From the NCBI RefSeq assembly GCF_030512175.1, contig NZ_JAULBL010000001.1:372001-436000 (forward strand): a stretch of DNA of 64,000 bases, written 5' to 3'. Positions 16,828 through 25,838 of this stretch are shown here, in pieces. Below the pieces are notes generated by a model. It worked only from the letters and a program-made list of their open reading frames with translations, searched no databases and was not told the DNA's origin. Position numbers and translations under genes: made by a program. Source of the stretch: Paeniglutamicibacter sulfureus (GTDB taxonomy: Bacteria > Actinomycetota > Actinomycetes > Actinomycetales > Micrococcaceae). Within the stretch, counting starts at the first letter, position 1; every line of letters begins with the position of its first letter.

Positions 16828-17886
16828 GTGCCCGTCCTCGCCACCGCCGCGCAGGCGCCCGCTGCGGATCCGCGCACCGGCGGCCGTCCCGTCGGGCGGG
16901 CCCGCCGCCTGCGCCGCCTGGGGCTGGCCGCGGCGGCGCTGCTGCTGGCTGTGCTCGCCAGCATCTGCATCGGCGGCCAGCCCTCCTCGCTGGCCGAGGC
17001 CTGGCACGCCGTGGCCACCCCGTCCGGCACCGTCATGGACGTAACGATTCGCGAGCTGCGCTGGCCGCGCACGCTGACCGGGATCGTGGTGGGCGCCTGC
17101 CTTGGGCTGGCCGGCACGCTGGTCCAGGGACACACGCGCAACCCGATCGCCGATCCGGGGCTGCTGGGCATCAACCAGGGCGCGGCACTGGCGATCGTTG
17201 CGGCCACCACGTTCTGGGGCCAGCAGACCGCCGGCGTCGAGGCCACCCTCGCCTTCACCGGCGCCCTGGGGGCCAGCATCCTGGTCTTCCTGCTCGGGTC
17301 CGCCAGTCGGCACGGGGCCACCCCCATCACCCTGGTGCTGGCCGGGGCGGCGGTGACGGCCCTGTGCCACGGCCTGGTGTCCGGGCTGGTGCTGCTCAAC
17401 GAGGAGGCGCTGGACACGCTGCGCTTCTGGCAGATCGGCTCGCTGGCCGGGCGGGACGGCGGCCTGGACCTGGTGGCCCCCTTCATCCTCGCCGGCCTGC
17501 TGCTGGCGCTGGCAAACCTCGGCGCGCTGAACACCCTGGCCCTGGGCGAGGACACGGCCACCGCGCTGGGCACCGGCGTGTTGCGCTCGCGCATCGTCGG
17601 GATTGCCGCCATCGCGCTGCTCTCCGGCTCGGCGGTGACACTGGCCGGCCCGATCGCCTTTGCCGGCCTGGTCATCCCGCACCTGGCGCGCGCCGCCATG
17701 GGCGGGGACCACCGCTGGTTGATGCCCTTCTCGCTGCTGGCCGGCGCCACCCTGGTGCTGCTGGCCGACACCGCCGGACGGGTCGTGGCCCGGCCCGGCG
17801 AGCTCTCCGTCGGCGTCGTGCTGGCCGTGATCGGCGCGCCGCTCTTCGTGCGCCTGGCCCGGCGCAAGAGGCTGGTGGCCCTGTGA
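16828..17886 (+). CDS. FecCD-type ferric-siderophore ABC permease, subunit 1
   Basis: A 352-residue BtuC/FecCD permease with about ten hydrophobic helices. Signatures are LRWPRTLTGIVVGACLGLAG, GHTRNPIADPGLLGINQGA and GPIAFAGLVIPHLARAAMGGDHR, the last being the loop that contacts the ATPase. GTG 16828 has AGGGAG 6 nt upstream; the open frame further upstream overlaps the divergent gene and is not used. The stop overlaps the next start (GTGA), showing translational coupling. It forms a heterodimer with the next permease. Confidence 0.9.
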   Translation: MPVLATAAQAPAADPRTGGRPVGRARRLRRLGLAAAALLLAVLASICIGGQPSSLAEAWHAVATPSGTVMDVTIRELRWPRTLTGIVVGACLGLAGTLVQGHTRNPIADPGLLGINQGAALAIVAATTFWGQQTAGVEATLAFTGALGASILVFLLGSASRHGATPITLVLAGAAVTALCHGLVSGLVLLNEEALDTLRFWQIGSLAGRDGGLDLVAPFILAGLLLALANLGALNTLALGEDTATALGTGVLRSRIVGIAAIALLSGSAVTLAGPIAFAGLVIPHLARAAMGGDHRWLMPFSLLAGATLVLLADTAGRVVARPGELSVGVVLAVIGAPLFVRLARRKRLVAL

Positions 17887-18974
17887 GCGCCGGGACGACG
17901 GGGACCGGCACGCGCTTTGCCTCGGTGCGGGTGCTGCGCCTGGGGCCGGTGTCGCTGCGCACCGACCCGCGCACCCTGGCCGTGACGGCGCTGCTGCTGC
18001 CGCTGGTGCTGGCCGGCGCGGCCCTGCACATCGCCTTCGGCGGCACCCCGCTGGCCTTCGGCGAGGTGGTGCGCGCCCTGCTGGGCGATGATTCCAATCC
18101 CTTGGTGCACCTGGCCGCCACCGAGTTCCGCGCCCCGCGCATGGCAGCCGCGGTGCTGGTGGGCGCCGCCCTGGCCGCGGCCGGGGCGCTGACCCAGACC
18201 GTGGCCCGCAACCCGCTGGCCAGCCCCGACGTGCTCGGGGTGACCTCCGGCGCCGCGGTGGGAGCGGTGGGCGTGCTGGTGCTGGCCGGCGGCGGGCATG
18301 CCGGGCTCAGCGGCGCCGCAGCGATGCTGGGCATGCCCGCGGCGGCCTTCGCGGCCGGGCTGCTGGCCGGCGGCGCGGTGTACCTGCTGGCCTACCGCCG
18401 CGGCCTCGACAGCCAGCGCCTCATCCTGGTCGGGCTGGGCGTCTCCGGCCTGGCCGCCAGCCTGACCACCTGGATGCTGACCCTGGGCGATGTCACCAGC
18501 GCGGGGCTGGCCCTGACCTGGATGATGGGCTCGCTCAACGGCAAGGAATGGACGCTGGTGGCACCGCTGGCCGTGGCCGCGGCGGTGCTGCTGCTCGCGG
18601 CGCTGGGCATGGGCCGCTGGCTGGCCCTGTCCAGCCTGGGCGACGACGTCGCGCTCGCGCTGGGCTCGCGGATCGGGACGGTGCGCACCGTGGCACTGCT
18701 GCTGGCGGTGCTGCTGGCCGCGATCGCCACCGTGGTGGGCGGGCCGATCGCCTTCGTGGCCCTCGCCGCCCCGCAGATCGCGCGGCTGCTCTGCGGCGCG
18801 GCGCTGCCCCCGGTGGGCGCCAGCGCCCTGGTCGGGGCGCTCTTCGTGCTGCTCTCCGACGTGGCGGCGGCGAACCTGCTGGCCATCCCGCTGCCGGTGG
18901 GCGTGGCCACAGCGGTGCTCGGCGCGCCGTTCCTGATGTACCTGATCCTCAAACACCAACGGAGAACCTCATGA
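17883..18974 (+). CDS. FecCD-type ferric-siderophore ABC permease, subunit 2
   Basis: A 363-residue FecCD permease paired with the previous one. It has [39 protein letters not shown] and GGPIAFVALAAPQIARLL. GTG 17883 overlaps the preceding TGA, and its own stop overlaps the ATPase start as ATGA, so the three are translated as one coupled unit. The region is very G+C rich (45/60 at 18541-18600), above the rest of the window. Confidence 0.9.
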   Translation: MSAGTTGTGTRFASVRVLRLGPVSLRTDPRTLAVTALLLPLVLAGAALHIAFGGTPLAFGEVVRALLGDDSNPLVHLAATEFRAPRMAAAVLVGAALAAAGALTQTVARNPLASPDVLGVTSGAAVGAVGVLVLAGGGHAGLSGAAAMLGMPAAAFAAGLLAGGAVYLLAYRRGLDSQRLILVGLGVSGLAASLTTWMLTLGDVTSAGLALTWMMGSLNGKEWTLVAPLAVAAAVLLLAALGMGRWLALSSLGDDVALALGSRIGTVRTVALLLAVLLAAIATVVGGPIAFVALAAPQIARLLCGAALPPVGASALVGALFVLLSDVAAANLLAIPLPVGVATAVLGAPFLMYLILKHQRRTS

Positions 18975-19825
18975 TCCCGGCCGCATCCCGCCTCTGCGTC
19001 GAAGAGGTCACCCTGGGCTACGACGGGGACGACATCGTGCACCAGCTCAGCCTGGCCGTGCCCGACGGCGCGGTGACCTCGATCATCGGCCCCAACGGCT
19101 GCGGCAAGTCCACCCTGTTGCGCGCCATGGCCCGGCTGATGGTGCCGCGCTCCGGGCGCGTGCTGCTGGACGGGGAGCCGCTGCACCGCCAGCCGACCCG
19201 CTCGGTGGCGACCCGGCTGGGCATGCTGCCGCAGAACCCCACGGCCCCGGCCGGGCTGACCGTGGCGGATTTGGTCTCGCGCGGGCGCAATCCGCGCCAG
19301 CGCTGGTACCAGCAGTTCTCCGTCGGCGACGAGCGCGTGGTCGCCGAGGCGCTGGAGGCCACCGGCATCGCCGCGCTGGCCGACGTGCCGATGGACGAGC
19401 TCTCCGGCGGGCAGCGCCAGCGCGCCTGGATCTCGATGGTGCTGGCCCAGGAAACAGACATCGTGCTGCTCGACGAGCCCACCAGCTTCCTGGACCTGGC
19501 ACACCAGGTCGAGCTCCTGGAACTGGTGCAGCGGCTGAATGCCGAGCACGGGCGCACGATCGTCATGGTGCTGCACGACATCTCACTGGCCGCCCGCTAC
19601 TCGGACCACATGGTCGCGATGCGCCAGGGCCGGATCCATTCGGCGGGTTCCCCCTCCGAGGTCGTCACCGAGCGCGGGCTGGCCGAGATCTTCGGGCTGA
19701 GCGCGCAGGTAGTTGCCGACCCGGTCGCCGGACGCCCCCATGTCATCCCGCTGGGCAACGGGCCGCTGCCCGAAGCGCTGGCCTCCTCCGCGGAACGGAC
19801 CGCGGAGGCCGCGGCGAAAGCCTAG
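18971..19825 (+). CDS. Ferric-siderophore ABC transporter ATP-binding protein (FecE/FepC type)
   Basis: It powers siderophore import. 284 residues with Walker A GPNGCGKST, Q-loop LPQNPTAPAG, ABC signature LSGGQRQR, Walker B DIVLLDEPTSFLD and H-loop VLHDISLAARYSDH. The SFLDLAHQVELLELV stretch is typical of siderophore ATPases. ATG 18971 overlaps the upstream stop by 4 nt. The last 25 residues are Ala/Glu-rich and not part of the core fold. Confidence 0.92.
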   Translation: MIPAASRLCVEEVTLGYDGDDIVHQLSLAVPDGAVTSIIGPNGCGKSTLLRAMARLMVPRSGRVLLDGEPLHRQPTRSVATRLGMLPQNPTAPAGLTVADLVSRGRNPRQRWYQQFSVGDERVVAEALEATGIAALADVPMDELSGGQRQRAWISMVLAQETDIVLLDEPTSFLDLAHQVELLELVQRLNAEHGRTIVMVLHDISLAARYSDHMVAMRQGRIHSAGSPSEVVTERGLAEIFGLSAQVVADPVAGRPHVIPLGNGPLPEALASSAERTAEAAAKA

Positions 19826-19892
19826 CGAAACCCCACGGGCATTTCCGCTGCGGCCCGGGGTTCCCTGCGTGGCTTGGGGCCGCCCGGCCGGG

Positions 19893-20705
19893 TTACGGGG
19901 CGGGAGTCGCCGCGGGCGGTGCCGCGCGCAGGATCGTCAGCAGGCCCTCGGCATCCTTTAGCGCCTGCGCAGTGGCTGCTTCGGGGGTACTCTTCACGGC
20001 GCGGGTAGCCGTCAGCATCAGGCTGCCGTCAATGAGTCGGACCGACACCTGTTTGTTCTTCGCATTCCCGTTCACGCTTTCCAACATGGTGGCAGTGGTG
20101 AAGTGAGCGGAACTCGTGACCTCAAGCGGGGTCAGCTTGGAGGTGATCGTTTGGCCGCCCGCGGTGACCGCGTAGGTGCTGCAGGACTGGTCCAGGTGCT
20201 GCTGCGCCGCCACGTTGGCCACCAGGCCGGCACGGTCGCGGTAGGAGGCAATTGTCAGGTCGCCGCCGGCGTTCTGCGGCAGGACGGCTGCCGCCATGGC
20301 CGCCTGGTCCAGCTGGTCGGTCAGGCTGCCCACCCCGTAGAGTCCGCACTCGGCAGGAACCACTGTGACGCCCTCAAGCCACTTTTGCGCCTCCGGCAGT
20401 TGCTTGCGCAGCGCTTCCTGGTCATTGACGACTGTTCCGGGGGTCGCTGCCGCCCATTGCTGCACAGCGCTTTTCAGTGCAGCGGCATCCAGGTAACCCA
20501 GTTCGGCCCTGCCCGACGGACCAGCGGTCGGGCTGGCGGAGCCCGGCTCGGTGACGGGCACCTCGACGGCGGTCGGCGATGATGCGCTGGGGCCCGGGAC
20601 CGGGGCATCGGTGCAACCGGCAAGGGCCAGCAACAGGCCTGCTGCCGCCAGTGCGGTGGAGGTCCTGCGAATGGTTTCGTTGGTCCTTGGCATATGGGAC
20701 GTCAC
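19893..20705 (-). CDS. Hypothetical lipoprotein
   Basis: 270 residues with a lipoprotein signal peptide and lipobox LALAGC (Cys31). A Pro/Ser/Thr-rich linker is followed by a domain with two cysteines (AECGLYG, SCSTYAV). I recognise no family. GTG 20705 has GAAAG 6 nt upstream; ATG 20693 is an alternative. It stands alone between the convergent siderophore ATPase and the GNAT gene. Confidence 0.7.
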   Translation of the reverse strand: MTSHMPRTNETIRRTSTALAAAGLLLALAGCTDAPVPGPSASSPTAVEVPVTEPGSASPTAGPSGRAELGYLDAAALKSAVQQWAAATPGTVVNDQEALRKQLPEAQKWLEGVTVVPAECGLYGVGSLTDQLDQAAMAAAVLPQNAGGDLTIASYRDRAGLVANVAAQQHLDQSCSTYAVTAGGQTITSKLTPLEVTSSAHFTTATMLESVNGNAKNKQVSVRLIDGSLMLTATRAVKSTPEAATAQALKDAEGLLTILRAAPPAATPAP

Positions 20706-20780
20706 GTCTAGCTTTCAGGTCGGCGGTCCTCAAGGGGCACGCTGTGGCCGTGGTGGATGGTTCCGGCACCCGCCGGAAGG

Positions 20781-21689
20781 TCAGAAGAGGATGGTGGCGA
20801 ACTCGCCGACCTCTTCGAAACCGACTTTGCGATAGGTCGCAAGGGCAGGTGCGTTGTAGTCGTTGACATAGAGGCTGGTGGTGGGGGCAAGTCGCAGGGC
20901 GTAGTCGGCGACCGCGGCCATGTAGCCGGCAGCCTTCCCGCCGCCGCGGTGCTCGGGGTTCATCCAGACCCCCTGGATCTGTGTGGCCCGGGTGGTGACG
21001 GTTCCCAGTTCGGCCTTGAACCGGATCGCGCCTTCAGTGTCCAGGGCGATCAGCGAATGTCCCGAATGGATCAGCGAGCGGACCCTCGAACGGTAGAACG
21101 ACCCCCCATTGACCAGCGGGGAGTAACCCAGCTCTTCCTCGAACATCAGCGCGCAGGCCGGCAGCACCAGGTCGTACTCCCCCGCGTGGCTGGCCCGCAG
21201 GGAGGGCTCCGGCTCGATGGCGGGGGCCTTGGAGAGCGTCATGAAGGGCTGGTTGGGCCGCACGCTGAAGGCCTGCTGCGGACCCTCGGCGAGGACCTTC
21301 CACATCCCCATGACGGCATCGGCCGGGCCGAAGCAGGAAGCAAAACTCCGGTTCAGCGATTTCACGACGTGCCCGAATTCCCCGGCGTCCTCGGCGGTGA
21401 CATTGATCGGCACGATATTTGCACCGATCCAGCAGGCCGAGACCAGCAGCGCCCCGTCGAACCGGCCCACGATGAGCGATCCGCCCAGACCCGGCCTGGC
21501 GGATCCGGTGACGGCCAGCTGCGCATCCATGAAGATGTTGGCGACCGGATCGATGGAAACGAGGGCGCGGAGAGCCGCGGTATCGGCGTCATCGAGGACA
21601 CGGATACTTGCGGAGAGCGACTCTCCGGCGCCCGGGTTGCGTCTAGCTGACGGTAACCACGGGGCCACCTTGGACAGGATTTTCTCCAT
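20781..21689 (-). CDS. GNAT-family N-acetyltransferase (DUF4081-GNAT type)
   Basis: About 302 residues. The N-terminal half ([15 protein letters not shown] onwards) resembles the DUF4081 domain. The C-terminal half is a GNAT fold with the acetyl-CoA loop [20 protein letters not shown] (RGGGKA standing for Q/RxxGxG/A) and [18 protein letters not shown]. Substrate unknown. The gene is regularly placed directly after ispG in actinobacteria. The start at 21689 overlaps the end of ispG by 47 nt; I found no better start, and a non-standard later codon cannot be excluded. Confidence 0.82.
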   Translation of the reverse strand: MEKILSKVAPWLPSARRNPGAGESLSASIRVLDDADTAALRALVSIDPVANIFMDAQLAVTGSARPGLGGSLIVGRFDGALLVSACWIGANIVPINVTAEDAGEFGHVVKSLNRSFASCFGPADAVMGMWKVLAEGPQQAFSVRPNQPFMTLSKAPAIEPEPSLRASHAGEYDLVLPACALMFEEELGYSPLVNGGSFYRSRVRSLIHSGHSLIALDTEGAIRFKAELGTVTTRATQIQGVWMNPEHRGGGKAAGYMAAVADYALRLAPTTSLYVNDYNAPALATYRKVGFEEVGEFATILF

Positions 21690-22815
21690 CCACGTTCCCC
21701 ATTTCCTCGGCGATGCGCATCGCCTCTTCAATCAGTGTCTCAACAATTTGGTCTTCGGGCACCGTCTTGATGACTTCGCCCTTCACAAAGATCTGCCCCT
21801 TGCCGTTGCCCGAGGCAACACCGAGGTCGGCTTCGCGTGCCTCGCCGGGGCCGTTGACGACACAGCCCATGACTGCCACGCGCAGTGGGACCTCAAGTCC
21901 TTCCAGCCCGGCGGTGACCTGGTCGGCCAGCGTGTAGACGTCGACCTGGGCGCGTCCACAGGACGGGCAGGAGACGATTTCCAGCTTGCGCGGGCGCAGG
22001 TTCAGGGATTGCAGGATCTGCGCTCCAACCTTGACCTCCTCGACCGGCGGGGCCGAGAGCGAGACGCGGATGGTGTCGCCGATGCCCTTGGAGAGCAGCG
22101 CGCCGAAGGCGGTGGCTGACTTGATGGTGCCCTGGAAGGCGGGTCCCGCCTCGGTGACGCCCAGGTGCAACGGCCAGTCGCCGCGTTCGGCCAACAGCTC
22201 GTAGGCACGGACCATGACGACCGGGTCGTTGTGCTTGACCGAGATCTTGAAGTCGTGGAAGTCGTGTTCCTCGAAGAGCGAGGCTTCCCAGACGGCGGAT
22301 TCGACCAGCGCCTCGGGGGTCGCCTTGCCGTACTTCTCCATCAGGCGCGGGTCCAGCGAACCGGCGTTGACTCCGATGCGGATGGAGGTGCCGGCGGCCT
22401 TGGCGGCCTCGGCAATCTGCTTGACCTGGTCGTCGAACTTGCGGATGTTGCCCGGGTTCACGCGGACGGCGGCGCAGCCGGCGTCGATGGCGGCAAAGAC
22501 GTACTTCGGCTGGAAGTGGATGTCGGCGATCACGGGGATCTGCGACTTCTTTGCGATGATCGGCAGCGCCAGCGCGTCGTCGGCCGACGGGCACGCAACA
22601 CGCACGATGTCGCAGCCGGTGGCCGTGAGTTCGGCAATCTGCTGCAGCGTGGCGTTGATGTCGGTGGTCGGCGTCGTCGTCATCGACTGGATGCTGACGG
22701 GGCTGTCGGAACCCACACCGACGGAACCGACCTTGATCTGTCGGGTCTTGCGCCGCGGCGTGAGGACCGGGGGTGGCGTCGATGGCATGCCGAGACTGAC
22801 CGGGATCGAGGTCAA
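21643..22815 (-). CDS. ispG: 4-hydroxy-3-methylbut-2-enyl diphosphate synthase (flavodoxin)
   Basis: It carries out the [4Fe-4S]-dependent step of the MEP isoprenoid pathway from MEcPP to HMBPP. 390 residues: TIM-barrel part ([46 protein letters not shown]) and C-terminal iron-sulfur part with SCPSCGR and [14 protein letters not shown], supplying the Cys-x2-Cys and third Cys ligands. TTG 22815 is chosen because GGAGG lies at 22821-22825, 5 nt upstream, and homologues begin at this point. The open frame extends further to 22926. dxr, of the same pathway, lies at 35.1-36.4 kb. Confidence 0.94.
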   Translation of the reverse strand: MTSIPVSLGMPSTPPPVLTPRRKTRQIKVGSVGVGSDSPVSIQSMTTTPTTDINATLQQIAELTATGCDIVRVACPSADDALALPIIAKKSQIPVIADIHFQPKYVFAAIDAGCAAVRVNPGNIRKFDDQVKQIAEAAKAAGTSIRIGVNAGSLDPRLMEKYGKATPEALVESAVWEASLFEEHDFHDFKISVKHNDPVVMVRAYELLAERGDWPLHLGVTEAGPAFQGTIKSATAFGALLSKGIGDTIRVSLSAPPVEEVKVGAQILQSLNLRPRKLEIVSCPSCGRAQVDVYTLADQVTAGLEGLEVPLRVAVMGCVVNGPGEAREADLGVASGNGKGQIFVKGEVIKTVPEDQIVETLIEEAMRIAEEMGNVDGENPVQGGPVVTVS

Positions 22816-22953
22816 GATTTCCTCCGAGGTGTAGAGAATGGAAGCTTTTTCCATTATCCCCCCGCAACCCGGCCCGCGGGGCCGTAATCTCGCAGGGCGA
22901 AGCCGGACGCGCGTCCGCGACATCAAAGTGCCGTGATCACGCGGGTTTGCTAC

Positions 22954-23244
22954 CTAGGCGTGGTGACTGAGCTCACCCGTGACCGGGCTCCATTCGGTGA
23001 TCCGCAGGGCGGCAATGGAGCCGCTGACCGCGAACGGGTCGTCCTTCAGGGTCTCGGCCAGTGCCGCCTGGCTCGGCGCCGACAACAGCAACAGGGCGCC
23101 GGATCCGTCCACGTAGGGGCCGGAGGCGACCAGCGCAATTTCGCCGGCCAATCCGGACAGGAACTCGCGGTGCCCGGGGCGGTGCTCATCACGGATGGCA
23201 TCGGAACCGGCCGCGTATACATATTCGACTGCAAAAACACTCAT
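22954..23244 (-). CDS. YciI-like protein
   Basis: A 96-residue single-domain protein of the YciI fold: FAVEYVYAAG at the start, RDEHRPGHREFL with the conserved His/Asp region, GPYVDGSGALLLL and DPFAVSG, where the Asp-Pro-Phe is typical. Catalytic function is undefined for most members. It lies 138 bp upstream of the ispG start on the same strand. Confidence 0.85.
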   Translation of the reverse strand: MSVFAVEYVYAAGSDAIRDEHRPGHREFLSGLAGEIALVASGPYVDGSGALLLLSAPSQAALAETLKDDPFAVSGSIAALRITEWSPVTGELSHHA

Positions 23245-23449
23245 GAGCTACAGCCTAATGCTTGCGAAAGCCAAATGGGTTGCGTGGCACAGTCAAGCCG
23301 CGCGGAGGGCCCCTGCCATGTCCCGGGAGGGACCTCAGAGGCGCCGTTTAGGGAATCATCCGGTCAGCCAAGGAGCGAGATGTGCGGCCTTGCGGTGACG
23401 GCCGCAATGAATGTGATCGATCCCAGGCTCAGGGAAAAGCTTCCAGGGG

Positions 23450-23845
23450 TCAGAACATCATCAGCATGAATCCCGCCACGGTACACAGGATCCCGGTCCC
23501 CGTGAGTATCCAGCCGATGAGCAAGGCGTGGTTGTCACGCGGGGGCGGCCCCAGTCCCCACCGGGCGGGATGGCACTTATCGTAATGGAGTTCGACTTGC
23601 GTTCCCACATCCAGGATTTGGACTTCTGCGGGGTCGTGCAGGGCGAGGCGCGGCGTGTTTTCACTATCTGACCAGCGGAAGCCTTGAAATCCACCGGCTT
23701 CGAAGACCTCGGCAGTGGTCGTGGTCCACTGGCACCGGCGCCTTGCCACGATCCAGCCCGCGATGAGCAGCGGAATCCCAGGGACAAATCCCACCCACGT
23801 CATCATTTCCAACATGGGGCCCAAGGCACCTGCGGGTCCGGTCAT
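23450..23845 (-). CDS. DUF3592-type small membrane protein
   Basis: 131 residues with hydrophobic segments at both ends (FVPGIPLLIAGWIVA and LLIGWILTGTGILCTVAGFML). Between them lies a soluble beta domain with TTTAEVFEA and VGTQVELHYDKCHPARW, the pattern of DUF3592 proteins. Function unknown. No operon partner is evident. Confidence 0.65.
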   Translation of the reverse strand: MTGPAGALGPMLEMMTWVGFVPGIPLLIAGWIVARRRCQWTTTTAEVFEAGGFQGFRWSDSENTPRLALHDPAEVQILDVGTQVELHYDKCHPARWGLGPPPRDNHALLIGWILTGTGILCTVAGFMLMMF

Positions 23846-24131
23846 GCTCCAATCTTATCCGCTGCCAAGTGCAGTCATCGTTGCCGGCTGCCGCTGCGTT
23901 GTAGCACTACGACTGGCTGTGGTGATAAGCGCCGGGGTGCACCGAGTCGGCCTCGTGGGACTTGACGGACAGTGAACACTCGTCTCGGCAATCCTAAGGC
24001 GCGGAGCGGGGTACCGGTCACCTGGACTGGACCCAAATCCACGGGAGACGCGGGCACTTCCGTCGAGGGCGACTTTCCGTCATCCTGAAATCGGAACGAC
24101 ACGGAGTCTCGCGAAGGATTCAGGGGTGGTC

Positions 24132-24635
24132 ATGTCACCGAAAGGCGGGGGGACATGGGACCCCTTGATCGTGGGGGTCATTCCCCGGCAGCACCCCGAG
24201 GTCATCTCACACGGGTTGGTGCTTGCCGAGCAGCTTGATCGTGCCATGATCTTCGCTTACGTGGAGACCAACAGTTACCTGACGGAGTGGAACCTCCAGG
24301 AAGACATCAGGGATCTTTCGTTGCATCCACGCGACCTCGATGAGGACATGACCGCGGATGCCCTGGAAATCCTTGCCGTTGTTGAAGCGAGGATGGAGGG
24401 AAGTTCTACCGTCTGGACCTTGCGTATCCTGGCGGGCGAGATCTGGAAGGCATTGGCGCGCCTGGCCTCGGAAACCGACGCTTCAATGATCATTGTGGGG
24501 ACCAGGAAGCCCACGTTTGGGGCGCATGTTTCCCAACTGCTCAACGGTGCCACGGCTTCACATCTCGCCGCGCACCAGCACCGGCCGGTTCTGGTGGTGC
24601 CAAGCATGGCCAAGCCCAAAGGGCGCCGGGTGTAG
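24132..24635 (+). CDS. Universal stress protein (single UspA domain)
   Basis: 167 residues with one Usp fold: DPLIVGVIPRQHPEVISHGLVLAEQL at the start and SMIIVGTRKPTFGAHVSQLLNG, an imperfect version of the ATP-binding G-2x-G-9x-G(S/T) motif, then RPVLVVPS. ATG 24132 follows an AGGGG 5 nt upstream; GTG 24126 is also in frame. A role in stress response is family knowledge only. Confidence 0.8.
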   Translation: MSPKGGGTWDPLIVGVIPRQHPEVISHGLVLAEQLDRAMIFAYVETNSYLTEWNLQEDIRDLSLHPRDLDEDMTADALEILAVVEARMEGSSTVWTLRILAGEIWKALARLASETDASMIIVGTRKPTFGAHVSQLLNGATASHLAAHQHRPVLVVPSMAKPKGRRV

Positions 24636-24722
24636 TCCGTGTATGTTTGCGCTGTGGGCCCACAAGGGGCCGGCGGATACACGGCGCCGGAGCGCCGTCG
24701 GGCACTCCTGCCGTCCTACAGA

Positions 24723-24753
24723 AAGGGTGCGCTCCTTCACGAAGCGCACCCTT
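24723..24753. terminator. Bidirectional terminator between usp and the first CNNM gene
   Basis: Arms 24723-24733 and 24743-24753 form a perfect 11-bp stem (AAGGGTGCGCT and complement) with a 9-nt loop. On the minus strand it is followed by CTTTCTG. It lies between convergent genes. Confidence 0.8.
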
Positions 24754-24791
24754 GTGTACGTAGTTATGAGGGCATGGATGGATTTAGCCGG

Positions 24792-25838
24792 CTACGACGA
24801 GGCGCTGGTACTGTCCTGCACCTCTCCGACCAGTTCCTCGATGATGTCCTCCAGGAAGAGCACCCCGGTGGTGGCGCCCTCGGCGTCAAATACGCGGGCT
24901 ACGTGGGCGCCGGTGCGGCGCATGGCGGCCAGCGCGTCCTCCAGCTCGCCGCCGCAGAAGGTGGAGGCCAGGGAGCGGATCCGCTTGGTCGGAACCGGCT
25001 CGTGGAGCTTCTGGGTCGTGGTCAGGTCCATAACGTCCTTCAGGTGCAGGTAGCCAACGAGTTCCCTGTCGTCGTTCACCAGGATGTAGCGGGAATAGCC
25101 GTGCTGGGCCACCGCGGCCTGGATGGCGGCCGGGGAGGAACCTTCCGGCAAAAGGACCATCGCATCGAGCGGCACCTCCACGTCGGAGACCTTCTTCGTG
25201 GTGAATTCGAACGCCTTGCCCAGGGTGCCGTTGGCATCGGACAGCATTCCGTCGCGGGTGGATTGCTCCACAATGGCCGCCACCTCGTCCAGGGTGTAGG
25301 CGCTGGTGGCCCCGTCCTTGGGCTCCACCCGGAAGAGACGCAGGATGGAGTTGGCGATGCCGTTCAGGGTCCAGATCACCGGTTTGACGATGCGGGCCAC
25401 CATGACCAGCGGCGGCGCCAGGATCAGGGCGGCGCGCGTGGGCACCGAGAAGGAGATGTTCTTCGGAACCATCTCGCCGATCACCACGTGCAGGAACGTG
25501 ACCAGCAGCAAGGCCGCGACGAAGGCGATGATGCCGATGGCCTCCGCGCTCAGTGAGGTGAAGCCGAGCGGGATTTCGAGCAGGTGGTGGATCGCCGGCT
25601 CTGAGACGTTCAGGATCACCAGCGAGCATACGGTGATGCCCAGCTGGCTGGTGGCCAGCATCAGCGTCGCGTGCTCCATGGCCCACAGCGTGGTCTTGGC
25701 CGCCTTGGAGCCGGCCTCGGCCTTCGGCTCGATCTGCGAACGCCGGGCGGAGATGACGGCGAATTCGGCGCCGACAAAGAACGCGTTGATGACCAGCAGC
25801 ACGACGAGCCAGATGATTCCGGGAAGATATTCACTCAT
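24792..25838 (-). CDS. CNNM/CorC-type membrane protein, short form (DUF21 plus CBS pair)
   Basis: 348 residues. The N-terminal DUF21 transmembrane domain (about 1-190) has FFVGAEFAVISARR, TSQLGITVCSL and VVIGEMVPKN. A cytoplasmic CBS pair follows (YSRYILVNDDRELVGYLHLKD and GVLFLEDIIEELVGEV). The C-terminal CorC_HlyC domain is absent. Relatives (CNNM, MpfA, CorC/YfjD) handle Mg2+ or Co2+ export or resistance; the old hemolysin name is not a function. Its start overlaps the end of the preceding long paralogue by 8 nt, so the two are made together and may form a heterodimer. Confidence 0.88.
   Translation of the reverse strand: MSEYLPGIIWLVVLLVINAFFVGAEFAVISARRSQIEPKAEAGSKAAKTTLWAMEHATLMLATSQLGITVCSLVILNVSEPAIHHLLEIPLGFTSLSAEAIGIIAFVAALLLVTFLHVVIGEMVPKNISFSVPTRAALILAPPLVMVARIVKPVIWTLNGIANSILRLFRVEPKDGATSAYTLDEVAAIVEQSTRDGMLSDANGTLGKAFEFTTKKVSDVEVPLDAMVLLPEGSSPAAIQAAVAQHGYSRYILVNDDRELVGYLHLKDVMDLTTTQKLHEPVPTKRIRSLASTFCGGELEDALAAMRRTGAHVARVFDAEGATTGVLFLEDIIEELVGEVQDSTSASS

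Noticed and set aside
16719-18959. A 746-codon minus-strand frame through the siderophore permeases
   Set aside because: Low-complexity Gly/Gln/His/Arg translation typical of an antisense frame; the plus-strand permeases have full family motifs.
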